From the NCBI GenBank assembly GCA_030762895.1, contig CM061063.1:97610210-97674209 (forward strand): a stretch of DNA of 64,000 nt. Direction: 5' to 3'. Positions 31,956-44,358 of the stretch are shown piece by piece. The notes under the pieces are model-generated. The model was not told the origin of the DNA. It worked only from the letters and a program-made list of their open reading frames with translations, and did not search any database. Made by a program: the position numbers and the translations under genes. This DNA is from Sophora flavescens. Lineage: Eukaryota > Streptophyta > Magnoliopsida > Fabales > Fabaceae. Numbering within the stretch: the first letter of the stretch is position 1; each line of letters starts with the position of its first letter.

Positions 31956-32380
31956 TCAGTGAGAACGAGAATCCGTAGTGTAATCCATGATAAGTCGGAG
32001 ATGAACCGACTCTTGATCGAAGTCATGAACAGGTTCAAATGATATTATTATCTTCGCGTCGGCTATATTAGAGGTTCCATCAATGACTAAGTGAATATCA
32101 TTGATGCTAAGCGTACCCCTACATGTTGAGGCATAACCGACATTATCAATGGTAACTGGAATCGCTGTTAAAACTTGTTCATAAGTTTTATTTGTATAAC
32201 CGATGATAATAAACCCTGCACGAGAACTATAAGACGGTACGGTACATGTAAAGCTTATAAGCATTTTCTCCAGGGCTAGTTTCTTTATACCATCAACCAT
32301 TGATAGGTCAAACGATAAGTTTCATGACCACCGCTCCATACGCGAGCCTTCTCGTATATTGTAAGTCGACCGTTGGGTAT
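31956..32380 (-). pseudogene. component B copy, start lost and frameshift
   Basis: Second half of the duplicated dimer; same lesions as 29,889 and the same missing palindrome in its common region. Confidence 0.75.
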
Positions 32381-32586
32381 GGTTGATTCTTCTCCGAAGT
32401 AGAAATAAAACTTAACAAAAGACGAGAGAGTCTTATCAGAGACAAATTTCTAAAGAAATTTCTATAATGTTAGCAAATTGCTTTACCTCTATATATATAG
32501 GTTGTAATGTAAACGTGTCCTTCACTATTTAATATTAATCGTTGATGTAAGGGGACACGTGTAGGGCTTATATTAAGTAACATGTG

Positions 32587-32620
32587 ATAGCCCCCCGTAA
32601 TACTATATGTGGGGGGCTAT
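32587..32620 (-). other. origin-type stem-loop (B), compensated stem
   Basis: GATAGCCCCCC pairs perfectly with GGGGGGCTATC, with both partners changed relative to GACAG/CTGTC. TAGTATTAC at 32,597-32,605. Confidence 0.7.
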
Positions 32621-33009
32621 CCCAGGAATTTTCAGAATTTGCCAGGGGCATATTTGTCAAATAGATGCTATGAATTGTATTTTTATATTTAATTTGTTAA
32701 CATGACCCCACGCAAGGTTGACACTTAGCCTGACGGCCTGAAGAAACAACGTAGCCTAGTAACGGTCCAATAAGATTAATTGGGCTTGCGGCCCAATAAT
32801 GAATTTTATTTTATAAATAATGGGCTAGAGACGAGAGCCCATTTTGAAAAGCTTACAAGCTAAGAATCATAATAAAAAACTAAGACAAAGTCTTTGCATA
32901 TAAATGTTATTAATATTATTTGCATTACATGATATATATAAATGTAAAAGAAATTTTACATAAATATAATAATAATAACAATTCAAGATCCTTTACAAGT
33001 ATTATATCT

Positions 33010-33435
33010 TCAGTGAGAACGAGAATCCGTAGTGTAATCCATGATAAGTCGGAGATGAACCGACTCTTGATCGAAGTCATGAACATGTTCAAATGATATT
33101 ATTATCTTCGCGTTGGCTATATTAGAGGTTCCATCAATGACTAAGTGAATATCATTGATGCTAAGCGTATCCCTACATGTTGAGGCATAACCGACATTAT
33201 CAATGGTAACTGGAATTGCTGCTAAAACTTGATCATAAGTTTTATTTGTATAACCGATGATAATAAACCCTGCACGAGAACTGTAAGATGGTACCGTACA
33301 TGAAAAGTTTATAAGCATTTTCTCCAGGGTTAGTTTCTTTATACCATCAACCATTGATCGGTCAAACGATAAGGTTTCTTGACCACCGCCCCATACGCGA
33401 GCCTTCTCGTATATTGTAAGTCAACCGACGGGCAT
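33010..33435 (-). pseudogene. component B copy, early stop
   Basis: The ATG is present at 33,435 but codon 5 is CGA to TGA. The rest is open, with an internal ATG at MVDGIKK (33,354) giving 114 codons. Confidence 0.7.
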
Positions 33436-33642
33436 GGTTGATTCTTCTCCAAAGTAAAAAATAAAACTTAACAGAAGACGAGAGAGTCTTATCAGAGACA
33501 AATTTCTAAAGAAATTTCTAGAATTTTAGCAAATTGCTATACCTCTATATATAGAGGTTGTAATGTAAACGTGTCCTTCACAATTTATTATTAATCGTTG
33601 ATGGAAGGGGACACATGTAGGGCTTATATTCTGTAACATGTA

Positions 33643-33676
33643 ACAGCCACCCGTAATACTATATGTGGGGGGCTGT
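33643..33676 (-). other. origin-type stem-loop (B)
   Basis: TAGTATTAC at 33,653-33,661; left arm AGCCACCC has one mismatch. Confidence 0.65.
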
Positions 33677-36600
33677 CCCAGGAATTTTCAAAATTTGCCA
33701 GGGGCAAATTTGTCACATATGTGCTATGAATTGAATTTATATATTTAATAAGTTAACATGACTCCACGCAAGGATGACACTTAGGCTGACGGCCTGAAGA
33801 AACAATGTAGCCTAGTAATGGTCCAATAAGATTTATTGGGCCTGCGGCCCAATAATGAATATTGTTTTATAAATAATGCGCTAGAGACTAGAGTCCATTT
33901 TGAAAAGCTTACAAGCTAAGAATCATAATCACAAACTAAGACAAAGTCTTTGCATATAAATGTTATTATTATTATTTGCTTTACATTATATATATATAAA
34001 TGTAAAACAAATTTTATATAAATATAATAATAATAATAACAATTCAAGATCCTTTACAAGTATTATATCTTCAGCGAGAACGAGAATCCGTAGTGTAATC
34101 CACGATAAGTCGGAGATGAATCGACTCTTGATGGAAGTCATGAACAGGTTCAAATGATATTATTATCTTCGCGTCGTCTATATTAGAGGTTCCATCAATG
34201 ACTAAGTGAATAACATTGATGCTAAGCGTACCCCTACATGTTAAGGCATAACCGACATTATCAATGGTAACTGGAATCGCTGCTAAAACTTGTTCATAAG
34301 TTTTATTTGTATAACCGATGATAATAAACCCTGCAAGAGAACTGTAAGATGGTACGGTACATGTTGTAACACCCTAGTTTTTGCACCTATGATTAATTAA
34401 TTTATTTAGATGTTTAAGTTTATTTTGTTATGTGGTTTAGTTTGAGTAATTAAATTACTCTTTTCAAATTATTTTATTGGGTGTGTTAGCACTGACTTAT
34501 TTCAGTGAATGCACGTTTAATAGACAATAATTTACGTTATTGTCACTATTATACCAGTACAGAAAAATATTTCAAATAATATGATTAAGAGAAAAGCATT
34601 TTCATATTCCTATTCTATTTGATTTTAGAGTTAAAAATATTCTGGTTTGACATCAATCGGAGATTAAATTTTGGACTGAGTATTTTCTTAGTTGATCAGT
34701 TCAACTATTAATCGTTACTCTAACTTGAATTTCGAAAATATATCCTTATCAATCTTTATTTTTAGATTCTAAAAAGTAAAAACATGTTTATTTTAGGACT
34801 AATATTTATCACTCATTTTGTACCTATCACTAAGTAACTAGTTTAAAAACTAAAATTTCTTTCTTTTCTCTCTCTCTCACTCGACGCCTCACTCTCTCTT
34901 TTCTTCTCCTTCTCTGCAACTTTTTCTTCCTTCTTTCTTTCTTCTTTTTCTTTTCTTCTTCTTCCTTCTCACGCCATCTTCTTCCTCCCCCCAAACTCAC
35001 CTTCCTTCCTTCCTTCCTTCTTCTCCGTCGCGCGACCACCCCTGAGGTCGCCGTTCGGCCACCGCACGGTGAGAGCTGATGACCCGTTCCTCGCCACGGC
35101 TGCTGCTGTCTCGCGTCAGAACCACCACCCACCGCCATTCCCAGCCGCGGTAAGCTCCCTTAACCGCCGTTCATGGTGGTTCTACCACCCTTAAGTGTTG
35201 AATCTCCTTCTTTTATGTTTTCTCTCATCTCTTTTGTCCATGGTTGTTGTAGAACCTCGATCCACCGCCGTCCTCCGCCATGGTCGCCGTCCGCCACCGC
35301 GAGGAGCACCACAGCACCACCTTCAAGTTGCCTTCAAGCTTGGGTGAGTAAAAACCCTCTCTTGTGTCTCAGATTCAAAACCCCCAAATGGATTTTTGAA
35401 ACCCTAACCCTAACCCTTTAATTTCAGATTGTAATCTTGAAATTTAAGGTTGTTTTATGAGATTGGGACTGTGAGTTTGTGTTTCCCTAAACCAATTTCA
35501 TTATTCAGAGTTTCCCCTAAATTTTAATAATGAGCCCTAAACCCCCAATTTGATTTTATTTGAATTTGGGTATGTTTTTATGAAATTAATTATGATTAAG
35601 TGTAATTAGGACTCTTAATGGATGATTTCCAAAGTTCTTTTTCAAGATCTTTTGATCAAAACAAAGCTTCCTTAAAGGGTATTGGGAAGCGTGAGCTTCA
35701 AACATGATTTTCTTTGAAAATAACCTTGTTTGGTAATTAGATTAAGTGTTTAGATAAAGTTAGAATGTGTGTTTGATCATGTGAAATTGATTTCTTGATT
35801 TCTGGTTGTTGCGCGTTGTTGGATTTACTCTCTGAGACGTTTGGACACGGCTATGCTTGCTTGATGGAGTAGATATGAGCTAACGTGGGCATTAGGACGA
35901 GGATCCTTTACTTGTCTTCAAAGGTAAGAGGAGCTTGCCTGATGGATTTTTCTCAATAACCATTTGCTTGTTGTGTAGTTTGTATAATTGATGTGGTTGT
36001 GGTTATTTGATTATGTGGTTTATGTTGTTTTGTATATCTGAGTATCAGTGTCTGATCTGTTTTAAATTATTTGATTATTTGTACATGATATTGCTATGGT
36101 ACATGATTTGTCTGGTGGTTTGTTGTTGTATGTTGCTTGTGAGTGTTGTTTGAGAAGCCTGACTGTGGTCAGTGCACAACCAATTAATCAGATAAAAGCT
36201 TTAATAAGCTGTGTAAATTATATTTCAGGTTTTATGGGAAACTTTGGAATATAATAGTTGTGGAAAGTATTATTTTGGAAAAATAAGGAGTTTTGATGAT
36301 GATGATTTATTAGTGTAAAAGTAACTCGAGTCACAATGAGAGCGAAATTGTGAAAATGTTTAAGTACTGCTAATTTTTATATAAGAAAGTTTGCAATATC
36401 ATACAAAGTTATTTTATAAAATTAATTGTTGAAAAGAAGTTAATGATGATTTTAGAAAGTTGTTTCAATGGAAAAGTTAAGTGTTGGCTTAAGAAGCTTT
36501 AAAAGTAATAATTGATGAATGATTTGAAAAAGAGTGATGACAGATTTGGAAAAACGTAGAAGGAAAGTATTCTGAAACGGCAGTACATATTTTAAGGAAG

Positions 36601-36810
36601 TTAAAACCTCAAGTGACTCACATTTGTGAAAACCAAGTTTTATTATTTAAGGATTTTATTGATGAATTTCCAATTTTGGAAAAGAATTTATGAAAGCAAA
36701 ACTGATTTAGTGTTAAAAGTGGTGTGGAACTTAGTAACCGAGACGTCGGGGTACTAAGGTTCTGTGTTGTGATGGACTCAGTCATTTGGACTTTGAGGGC
36801 CTATGTTGTA

Positions 36811-36893
36811 TACATGAGGTATACTGTGATGAATTGTATACATGAGGTATACTGTGATGAATTGTATACATGAGGTATACTGTGATGAAACAT
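36811..36893 (+). repeat. 28-bp tandem repeat, three copies
   Basis: TGTATACATGAGGTATACTG plus TGATGAAT is repeated three times within the solo LTR. Confidence 0.85.
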
Positions 36894-36956
36894 TGAAGAT
36901 GTTTCTAGTACCACGAACTTAAGACTGGTGCACCGGTCGAAAGGTGTCGTGATTGA

Positions 36957-37070
36957 GCACTCCGACTGTGAGGTCCTATGTTTTGATAAAAGTTTTATGG
37001 ACTGTGAGGTCCTATGTTTTGATAAAAGTTTTATGGACAGTGAGGTCCTGTGTTGTGATGAAAGTTTTAA
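36957..37070 (+). repeat. short tandem repeat, about 41-bp unit
   Basis: GACTGTGAGGTCCTATGTTT followed by TGATAAAAGTTTTATG recurs three times, the last copy diverged. Confidence 0.8.
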
Positions 37071-38661
37071 AAGTGTTTTAAAACTATGTGAGTCGTAAGC
37101 CATTTTGAGCTTCGGCAAAGAAAGATTGAGCACAAAGAAAAGAACAAAACAAAAGTGTTTTGCATGCATTTGGCAGACGTGCCTGCGGTTTGTGACTTAA
37201 TGCATTAATTACCAGCGGCGAATGGTAATTACGATGTGCATTTATCTCATGTGCCTAGAGAGGACATGGAGACCTCATCTTACTTGCTAATGGTTGGGCC
37301 ACTGGTTGTGGACTTAGCAATGTGTGCCTGGCCTTGTGTGTGCCTGGCTGTGTATGCCTTTTTAAGATGGGAAGAGGTTGCGCACCTGTTGGCAGTTGGC
37401 CAAGTTAGCCAGTGTGGCTATGGAATCTGATCAACTCATATGATGTTGGGATATCTCATGAGATTAGGACGAAAATTTAGATGATGAATAGAAGTGTCAT
37501 GCATATTTTTATGGATGATGTTTGGGGTGTTGAACCCATTGATGGACTATTAGCTTATAAATGCTCGTGTGGTAAATGTATATGTGTTATGTGGTGTTGC
37601 GCATTTAGTTATTGGTTAAAACCATATATTGGCGTCTCACCCTTACACCTATTTCAGGATTCTTCTAGTTCGATATTGTACCCTGGGTACTTTAACACAG
37701 ATGGTGCAGAGGAGTCTTTCTAAGTCACTCAGAGACTTAGATCTAGTTGCTTGATGAGGTATTACTTGCGGAATAACTTTTAGAACGACCAGCTTAGGGT
37801 TGAGACTTAGATTATTTTGATAGTATGTACGAGTTTGGCTTAGAGAGCCTTTATTTTAAAATGGAATGTCTATAGCTCGGAGAGCATATCTTTTGAATGA
37901 AAATCTAAGCTATTTCTTTTGGTCTTGTAAAGCTTATGGCTATAACTATTATTTTTATGTATTGATGCCTGGTTGAATTTGGTATAACTGGAAATCTGGA
38001 GTGAAAGTGTAATTATTTAAACAGGTGTTATTTTATCTGGGATGTCCAAATTACAGAGGAGACTCTGTCGAAATTTTGGTAAAACTACTAGTTTGTATTT
38101 AAGTATATCCTTTAAATTAAATAGGCTTGTCAAGCTATGATAGTAAGTTTGTGTGTCGATCAATTAAGGCTTAGGTATGGAGTCGTGACAAAAAAATTTT
38201 ACACCCAATTTCAGACACTTATGTACTTATATAAGTTATTTTCCGAAAGCACCAGCAAATTATCTTTTAATTTTATTCTGGACGTGTTAGGTAGTAATAC
38301 CCAAGGGAGGGTGTTACACATGTAAAGCTTATAAGCCTTTTCTCTAGGGTTAGTTTCTTTATACCATCAACCATTGATCGGTCAAACGATAATGATTCTT
38401 GACCACCGCTCCATACGCGAGCCTTCTCGTATATTGTAAGTCGACCGACGGGCATGGTTGAGTCTTCTCCGAAGTAAAAATAAAACTTAACAGAAGACGA
38501 GAGAGTCTTATCAGAGATAAATTTCTAAAGATATTTCTATAATGTTACCAAATTTCTTTACCTCTATATATAGAGGTTGTAATGTAAACGTGTCCTTCAC
38601 GATTTAATATTAATCGTTGATGTAATGGGACACGTGTAGGACTTATTTTCTGTAACATGTA

Positions 38662-38695
38662 ACAGTCCCACGTAATACAATATATGGGGGGCTGT
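38662..38695 (-). other. origin-type stem-loop (B), decayed
   Basis: The loop reads TTGTATTAC on the minus strand (38,672-38,680), with a broken left arm (AGTCCCAC). Confidence 0.5.
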
Positions 38696-39084
38696 CCCAG
38701 GAATTTTGCAAATTTGCCAGGGGCAAATTTGTCACATATATGCCATGGATTGTATTTATATATTTAATAAGTTAACATGACCCCACGCAAGGATGACACT
38801 TAGCCTGACGGCCTGAAGAAACAACGTAGCCTAGTAATGGTCCAATAAGATTTATTGGGCCTACGGCCCAATAATGAATTTTGTTTTATAAATAATGGGC
38901 TAGAGACGAGAGGACGTTATGAAAAGCTTACAAGCTAAGAATCATAATCACAAACTAAGACAAAGTCTTTGTATATAAATGTTGTTATTATTATTTGCAT
39001 TACATGATATATATAAATGTAAAACAAATTTTACATAAATATAATAATAATAACAATTTAAGATCCTTTACAATTATTATATCT

Positions 39085-39510
39085 TCAGCGAGAACGAGAA
39101 TCCGTAGTGTAATCCATGATAAGTCGGAGATGAACCGACTCTTGATCGATGTCATGAAAAGGTTCAAATGATATTATTATCTTCGCGTCGGCTATATTAT
39201 AGGTTCCATCAATGACTAAGTGAATATCAATGATGCTAAGCGTACCCCTACATGTTGAGGCATAACTGACATTATCAATGGTAACTGGAATCGCTGCTAA
39301 AACTTGTTCATAAGTTTTATTTGTATAACCGATGATAATAAACCCTGCACGAGAACTGTAAGATGGTACGGTACATGTAAAGCTTATAAGCATTTTCTCC
39401 AGGGTTAGTTTCTTTATACCATCAACCATTGATCGGTCAAACGATAAAATTTCTTGACCACTGGTCCATACGCGAGCCTTCTCGTATATTGTAAGTCGAC
39501 CGACGGGCAT
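39085..39510 (-). CDS. component B protein, 141 aa, intact
   Basis: A B copy with WTSGQE, IIDIHL, DGTYN and HDIDQ variants. The TATA palindrome has one change (TATAGGGG). Confidence 0.55.
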   Translation of the reverse strand: MPVGRLTIYEKARVWTSGQEILSFDRSMVDGIKKLTLEKMLISFTCTVPSYSSRAGFIIIGYTNKTYEQVLAAIPVTIDNVSYASTCRGTLSIIDIHLVIDGTYNIADAKIIISFEPFHDIDQESVHLRLIMDYTTDSRSR

Positions 39511-39716
39511 GGTTGATTCTTCTCCGAAGTACAAATAAAACTTAACCGAAGACGAGACAGTCTTATCAGAGACAAGTTTCTAAAGAAATTTCTATAATGT
39601 TAGCAAATTGCTTTACCTCTATATATAGGGGTTGTAATGTAAACGTGTCCTTCGCTATTTAATATTAATCGTTGATGAAAGGGGACACGTGTAGGGCTTT
39701 TATTCTGTAACATGTA

Positions 39717-39750
39717 ACAGCCCCCCGTAATACTATATGTGGGGGGATGT
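39717..39750 (-). other. origin-type stem-loop (B)
   Basis: TAGTATTAC at 39,727-39,735; core stem intact, GATG outer variant as at 15,540. Confidence 0.7.
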
Positions 39751-40140
39751 CCTGGGAATTTTCAAATTTTGCCAGAGGCAAATTTGTCACATATATGCTA
39801 TGAATTGTATTTATATATTTAATAAGTTAACATGACCCCCACGCAAGGATGACACTTAGCCTGACGGCCTGAAGAAACAACGTAGCCTAGTAATGGTCCA
39901 ATAAGATTTATTGGGCCTGCGGCCCAAAAATGAATTTTGTTTTATAAATAATGGGTTAGAGACGAGAGCCCATTTTGAAAAGCTTACAAGCTAAGAATCA
40001 TAATCACAAGCTAAGACAAAGTCTTTGCATATAAATGTTATTATTATTATTTGTATTACATGATATATATAAATGTAAAACAAATTTTACATAAATATAA
40101 TAATAAGAACAATTCAAGATCCTTTACAAGTATTATATCA

Positions 40141-40565
40141 TCAGCGAGAACGAGAATCCGTAGTGTAATCCACGATAAGTCGGAGATGAACCGACTCTTG
40201 ATCGAAGTCATGAAAAGGGTCAAATGATATTATTATCTTCGCGTCGGCTATATTAGAGGTTCCATCAATGACTAAGTGAATATCATTGATGCTAAGCGTA
40301 CCCCTACATGTTGAGGCATTACCGACATTATCAATGGTAACTGGAATCGCTGCTAAAACTTGTTCATAAGTTTTATTTGTATAACCGATGATAATAAACC
40401 ATGCACGAGAACTGTAAGATGGTACGATACATTTAAAGCTTATAAGCATTTTCTCCAGGGTTGGTTTCTTTATACCATCAACCATTGATAGGTCAAACGA
40501 TAAGTTTCATGACCACCGCTCCATACGGGAGCCTTCTCGTATATTGTAAGTCGACCGTTGGGTAT
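40141..40565 (-). pseudogene. component B copy, start lost and frameshift
   Basis: Fourth copy with the ATG-to-ATA change and 1-bp deletion. As at 20,173 it directly precedes a component C unit, and it shares the WFIIIG or WFINIG variant with that copy. Confidence 0.75.
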
Positions 40566-40771
40566 GGTTGATTCTTCTCCGAAGTACAAATAAAACTTAA
40601 CAGAAGACGAGAGAGTCTTATCAGAGACAAATTTCTAAAGAAATTTCTATAATGTTAGCAAATTGCCTTTTCTCTCTATATATAGGTTGTAATCTAAACG
40701 TGTCCTTCACTATTTAATATTAATCGTTGATGTAAGGGGACATGTGTAGGGCTTATATTATGTAACATGTG

Positions 40772-40805
40772 ACAGCCCCCCGTAATACTATATGTGGGGG
40801 GACTA
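40772..40805 (-). other. origin-type stem-loop (B/C boundary)
   Basis: TAGTATTAC at 40,782-40,790; right arm GGGGGGACTATC carries an extra base. Confidence 0.65.
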
Positions 40806-41113
40806 TCCCAGGAATTTTCAAAATTTGCCAGGGGCAAATTTGTCACATATATGCTATGAATTGTATTTATATATTTAATAAGTTAACATGACCCCATTGC
40901 AAGGATGAGACTTAGCCTGACGACCTGAAGAAACAACGTAGCCTATTGGGCCATATAAATCGAGAATAGTCATTGGGCTTTAAGGATAAGCCCATTTGTA
41001 AAATTCTACGCAATTTAATGGTAAAACAAAGTTTTATAACACAATTGCAAATATTATTAGATAATGATATTATAATACATATTCAAGTTACAAGAACTTT
41101 GTATATATTAAAT

Positions 41114-41689
41114 CTAACATGAGGCTTGAGTGAATTTGAAGTCTAACTTCACAATGCTTGTACCATTATTAGATCTAGTGACCAAGAAAACTCTCCCATC
41201 CATATCGAGTACTCCTCTTCCAATTCTTTTTGATATCATAACATTATGATATGACACTTTGTAATCCACTGGTTTAACTTTGGATTTCTTAACAATACTC
41301 TCAAAATCTGGTTTAGTGACGTATATACCATCTACTTCTGGCGGCGTATATGTATACGTACCTTCGGCGTTATTTCTCATCATTACATCACTTGATATTA
41401 CTTTGAAACGATGTTCGAATTCAGGTTTTACAATTAAAGAATTAGGCACAAATATACCCTCCCAGTGTATCGTATCGCTGATATCATCAGGTATGAATAT
41501 TAAAACATACCTGATCCAACATGATTTCTCTATGGCAAGTATGCCACGACATCGAATACGAATAATATGATTTTTAAACTTCTCTTCAAAACGTATTTTA
41601 ATTGCAGTAACTTCCGCTTGCGGAAATAATTTTTCAATAGTTACTCTAGCTATGGTTTTAACTGGGAGCAAAGCTCTTTTGCGAGACAT
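41114..41689 (-). CDS. component C protein, 191 aa, intact second copy
   Basis: Same start (ATG 41,689) and length as the copy at 21,145, with about a dozen amino-acid differences, including A for E in EVTAIK, MRNNAEG for TSNNAKG, and DYKVS for GYKVS. The frame stays open although neighbouring D copies are broken. Confidence 0.55.
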   Translation of the reverse strand: MSRKRALLPVKTIARVTIEKLFPQAEVTAIKIRFEEKFKNHIIRIRCRGILAIEKSCWIRYVLIFIPDDISDTIHWEGIFVPNSLIVKPEFEHRFKVISSDVMMRNNAEGTYTYTPPEVDGIYVTKPDFESIVKKSKVKPVDYKVSYHNVMISKRIGRGVLDMDGRVFLVTRSNNGTSIVKLDFKFTQASC

Positions 41690-41857
41690 TTTTAGAGAGA
41701 AGATCAAGAGAGAGAAAATATTTCTTCGAAATGTTTTGTGAATTCTCACAACAAGTTTAAGTCTTATATAGACTTTGATATATCATGTGTCCAATAAGGC
41801 TCTTATATCAGCCATCCATGTGTATGGACACGTGGAGGGCTATTATTTTGTAACGTT

Positions 41858-41897
41858 GGGACAACCCCCCGTAATACTATATGTGGGGGGCTGTCCC
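41858..41897 (-). other. origin-type stem-loop (C/D type)
   Basis: TAGTATTAC at 41,871-41,879; one mismatch in the 13-bp stem, the same as at 21,902. Confidence 0.75.
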
Positions 41898-42152
41898 AGG
41901 GATTTTAACAATTTTGTGACGACAAAATGGGTATTGCAAAGATAATTGAGTTAATATAATATTATTAAAATTTAAGCAAGGACAACATGACCCCCTTGCA
42001 AGGATGACACTTAGCCTGACGGCCTGAAGAAACAACATAGCCTAGTAATGGTCCATTTAAGTTTGGGCCAGCGGCCCAATACATTATATATATAAAACGA
42101 TTTAATGATTGATAAAATAATGTTATTACAATTGAAATAGCTAACGCAAGGT

Positions 42153-42847
42153 TTACAACTTAACGCGTAAAGCACGCGGTTTGAATAAAGGTATGTACTC
42201 AGCACGTGTCTTTTCAATATCTTTCTTCTTTTCTAAGTCTTTGGCCTTATGACGTGCAAGTTCGCTTTCTCGAAGAGACTACGACGGCGTCGTTCTTCAA
42301 CTGTCTTCTTAGCAACAAGTTCTTGTTTCTGATGAAACTTATTATTATCCCTCATGGAATAATACCCTACAGGTCTTATTATCGTTTCAGAAACCTGGTT
42401 ATGGAAGCCACAACCGAAAGCATGTTTATGATAGAGAAATTTGCAATGTTCTATAACACCTCGTACAATTGACATAGCAACTGACTCTAAATCACTATAA
42501 AATAATGATCTCCGATCATCAGCAAATAAATCCATTATCCTTTTCTCGATAATGCTTTTCACCTTAACACAATAATATATGGACAATTGAGAGCCCTCTC
42601 GAAGAATATATACAAATCTAAGATGATGATAATTGATGTTAAACAGTCGACGAAGACGTCAATTCATCTTGATTTCAAACTCTCCGGCGTAGTCACGCCG
42701 GCCTGCATAAAGACTACAAGTAAAGGGCTTTGCATAAAGTTTTCTACCTGACTTGTCGACACCGGTAATTAAATCACGACGACACACATCTCCGATGAGG
42801 TTTTCACTAAACGCATCGAGTAACTCGGTATGAGAGCTCTTCATCAT
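42153..42847 (-). pseudogene. component D copy, stop and frameshift
   Basis: CGA to TGA near 42,659 (after EFEIKMN) and a 1-bp deletion near 42,262 (GCAAGTTCGC). It shares a cysteine codon in IYYCVKV with the intact copy at 22,184, its counterpart in the duplicated block. Confidence 0.75.
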
Positions 42848-42963
42848 ATATTATTATGAGAGAGAGAGAGATAAATTTTTGTATATGCTTTAAGATGCAG
42901 AGCATCCTAATATATATAATTATATTCGTACGTGTAATGTATGCTCAAGCGTGTTGGGACGTT

Positions 42964-43003
42964 GGGACAGCCCCCCGTAATACTATATGTGGGGGGCTGT
43001 CCC
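42964..43003 (-). other. origin-type stem-loop (D)
   Basis: Perfect 13-bp stem, TAGTATTAC at 42,977-42,985, with doubled TTGGGAC beside it. Confidence 0.8.
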
Positions 43004-43260
43004 AGGGATTTTAACAATTTTGTGAGGACAAAATGGGTATTGCAAAGATAATTGAGTTAATATAATATTATTAAAATTTAAGCAAGGACAACATGACCCC
43101 CTTGCAAGGATGACACTTAGCCTGACGGCCTGAAGAAACAACGTAGCCTAGTAATGGTCCATTTAAGTTTGGGCCTGCAGCCCAATACATTATATATATA
43201 TAAAACGATTTAATGATTGATAAAATAATGTTATTACAATTGAAATAGCTAAAGCAAGGT

Positions 43261-43952
43261 TTACAACTTAACGCGTAAAGAACTCGATTTGAATAAAGGT
43301 ATGTGCTCAGCACGTGTCTTTTCAATATCTTTCTTCTTTGCTAAGTCTTTGGCCTTCCGACGTGCAAGCTTCGCTTTCTCCAAGAGGCTACGATGGGGTC
43401 GTTCTTCTACCATCATCTTAGCAACAAGTTCTTGTTTCTGATGAAACTTATTATAATCCCTCATGGAATAATACCTTACAGGTCTTATTATCGTTTCAGA
43501 AACCTGGTTATGGAAGCCAAAACCAGAAGCATGCTTATGATAGAGAAATTTGCAATGTTCTATAACACCTCGTACAATTGACATAGCAATTGACTCTGAA
43601 TCACTGTAAAATAATGATCTCCGATCATCAGCAAATAAATCCGTTATCGTTTTCTCGATAATGCTTTTCACCTTAACCCAATAATATATGGACAATTCAG
43701 AGCCATCTCGAAGAATATATACAAATCTAAGATGATGATAATTGATGTTAAACAGTCGACGAAGACGTCGATTCATCTTGATTTCAAACTCTCCGGCGTA
43801 ATCACGCCGACCTGAATAAAGACTACAAGTAAAGGGCTTTACATAAAGTTTTCTACCTGACTTGTCGATACGATGATTAAATCACGACGACACACATCTC
43901 CGATGAGGTCTTCACTAAACGCCTCGAGTAACTCGGCATGAGAGCTCTTCAT
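43261..43952 (-). pseudogene. component D copy, frameshift
   Basis: The first of the two ATGs is lost. The same 1-bp deletion as at 24,386 and 25,484 (near 43,869) shifts the frame. The 171-codon part from MNRRLRR is open. Confidence 0.75.
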
Positions 43953-44063
43953 TATTTATTATTATGAGAGAGAGAGAGATAAATTTTTGTATATGCTTTA
44001 AGATGCATAGCATCCTAATATATATAATGATATTCGTACGTGTAATGTACGCTCAAGCGTTTT

Positions 44064-44103
44064 GGGACAACCCCTCGTAATACTATATGTGGGGGGCTGT
44101 CGC
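44064..44103 (-). other. origin-type stem-loop (D)
   Basis: TAGTATTAC at 44,077-44,085; GGGACAACCCCTC against GGGGGGCTGTCGC with mismatches. Confidence 0.65.
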
Positions 44104-44358
44104 AGGGATTTTAACAATTTTGTGAGGACAAAATGGGTATTGCAAAGATAATTGAGTTAATATAATATTATTAAAAGTTAAGCAAGGACAACATGACCCC
44201 TTTGCAAGGATGACACTTAGCCTGACACCCTGAAGAAACAACGTAGCCTAGTAATGGTCCATTTAAGTTTGGGCATGCGACCCAATACATTATATATATA
44301 AAACGATTTAATGATTGATAAAATAATGTTATTACAATTGAAATAGCTAAAGCAAGGT

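Larger units (their letters stand above)
34365..38318 (+). mobile_element. solo LTR, Ty3/gypsy type, 3.95 kb
   Basis: It starts TGTAACACCC, ends GGGTGTTACA, and is flanked by a perfect 5-bp target-site duplication, catgt (34,360-34,364 and 38,319-38,323). No gag-pol is present. It shares the general layout of the other LTRs (GAAGCCTGACTGTGG... TTTAATAAGC near 36,150-36,210; CTCATGAGATTAGGA near 37,455) but is a different family. A long C/T tract with CTT repeats lies at 34,855-35,030. I see no convincing gene in it. Confidence 0.8.
34071..38455 (-). pseudogene. component B copy split by an LTR insertion
   Basis: The 3' part (34,071-34,364) and 5' part (38,319-38,455, ATG at 38,455) belong to one ORF interrupted in the segment following LTLEK. 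The insertion duplicated catgt. Flanking differences match the copy at 18,065, which lacks the insertion, so the LTR entered after the duplication. Confidence 0.8.

Noticed and set aside
34830..35138. 102-aa Arg/Lys/Glu-rich ORF in the solo LTR
   Set aside because: It is the translation of a low-complexity C/T tract and has no counterpart in the other LTRs.
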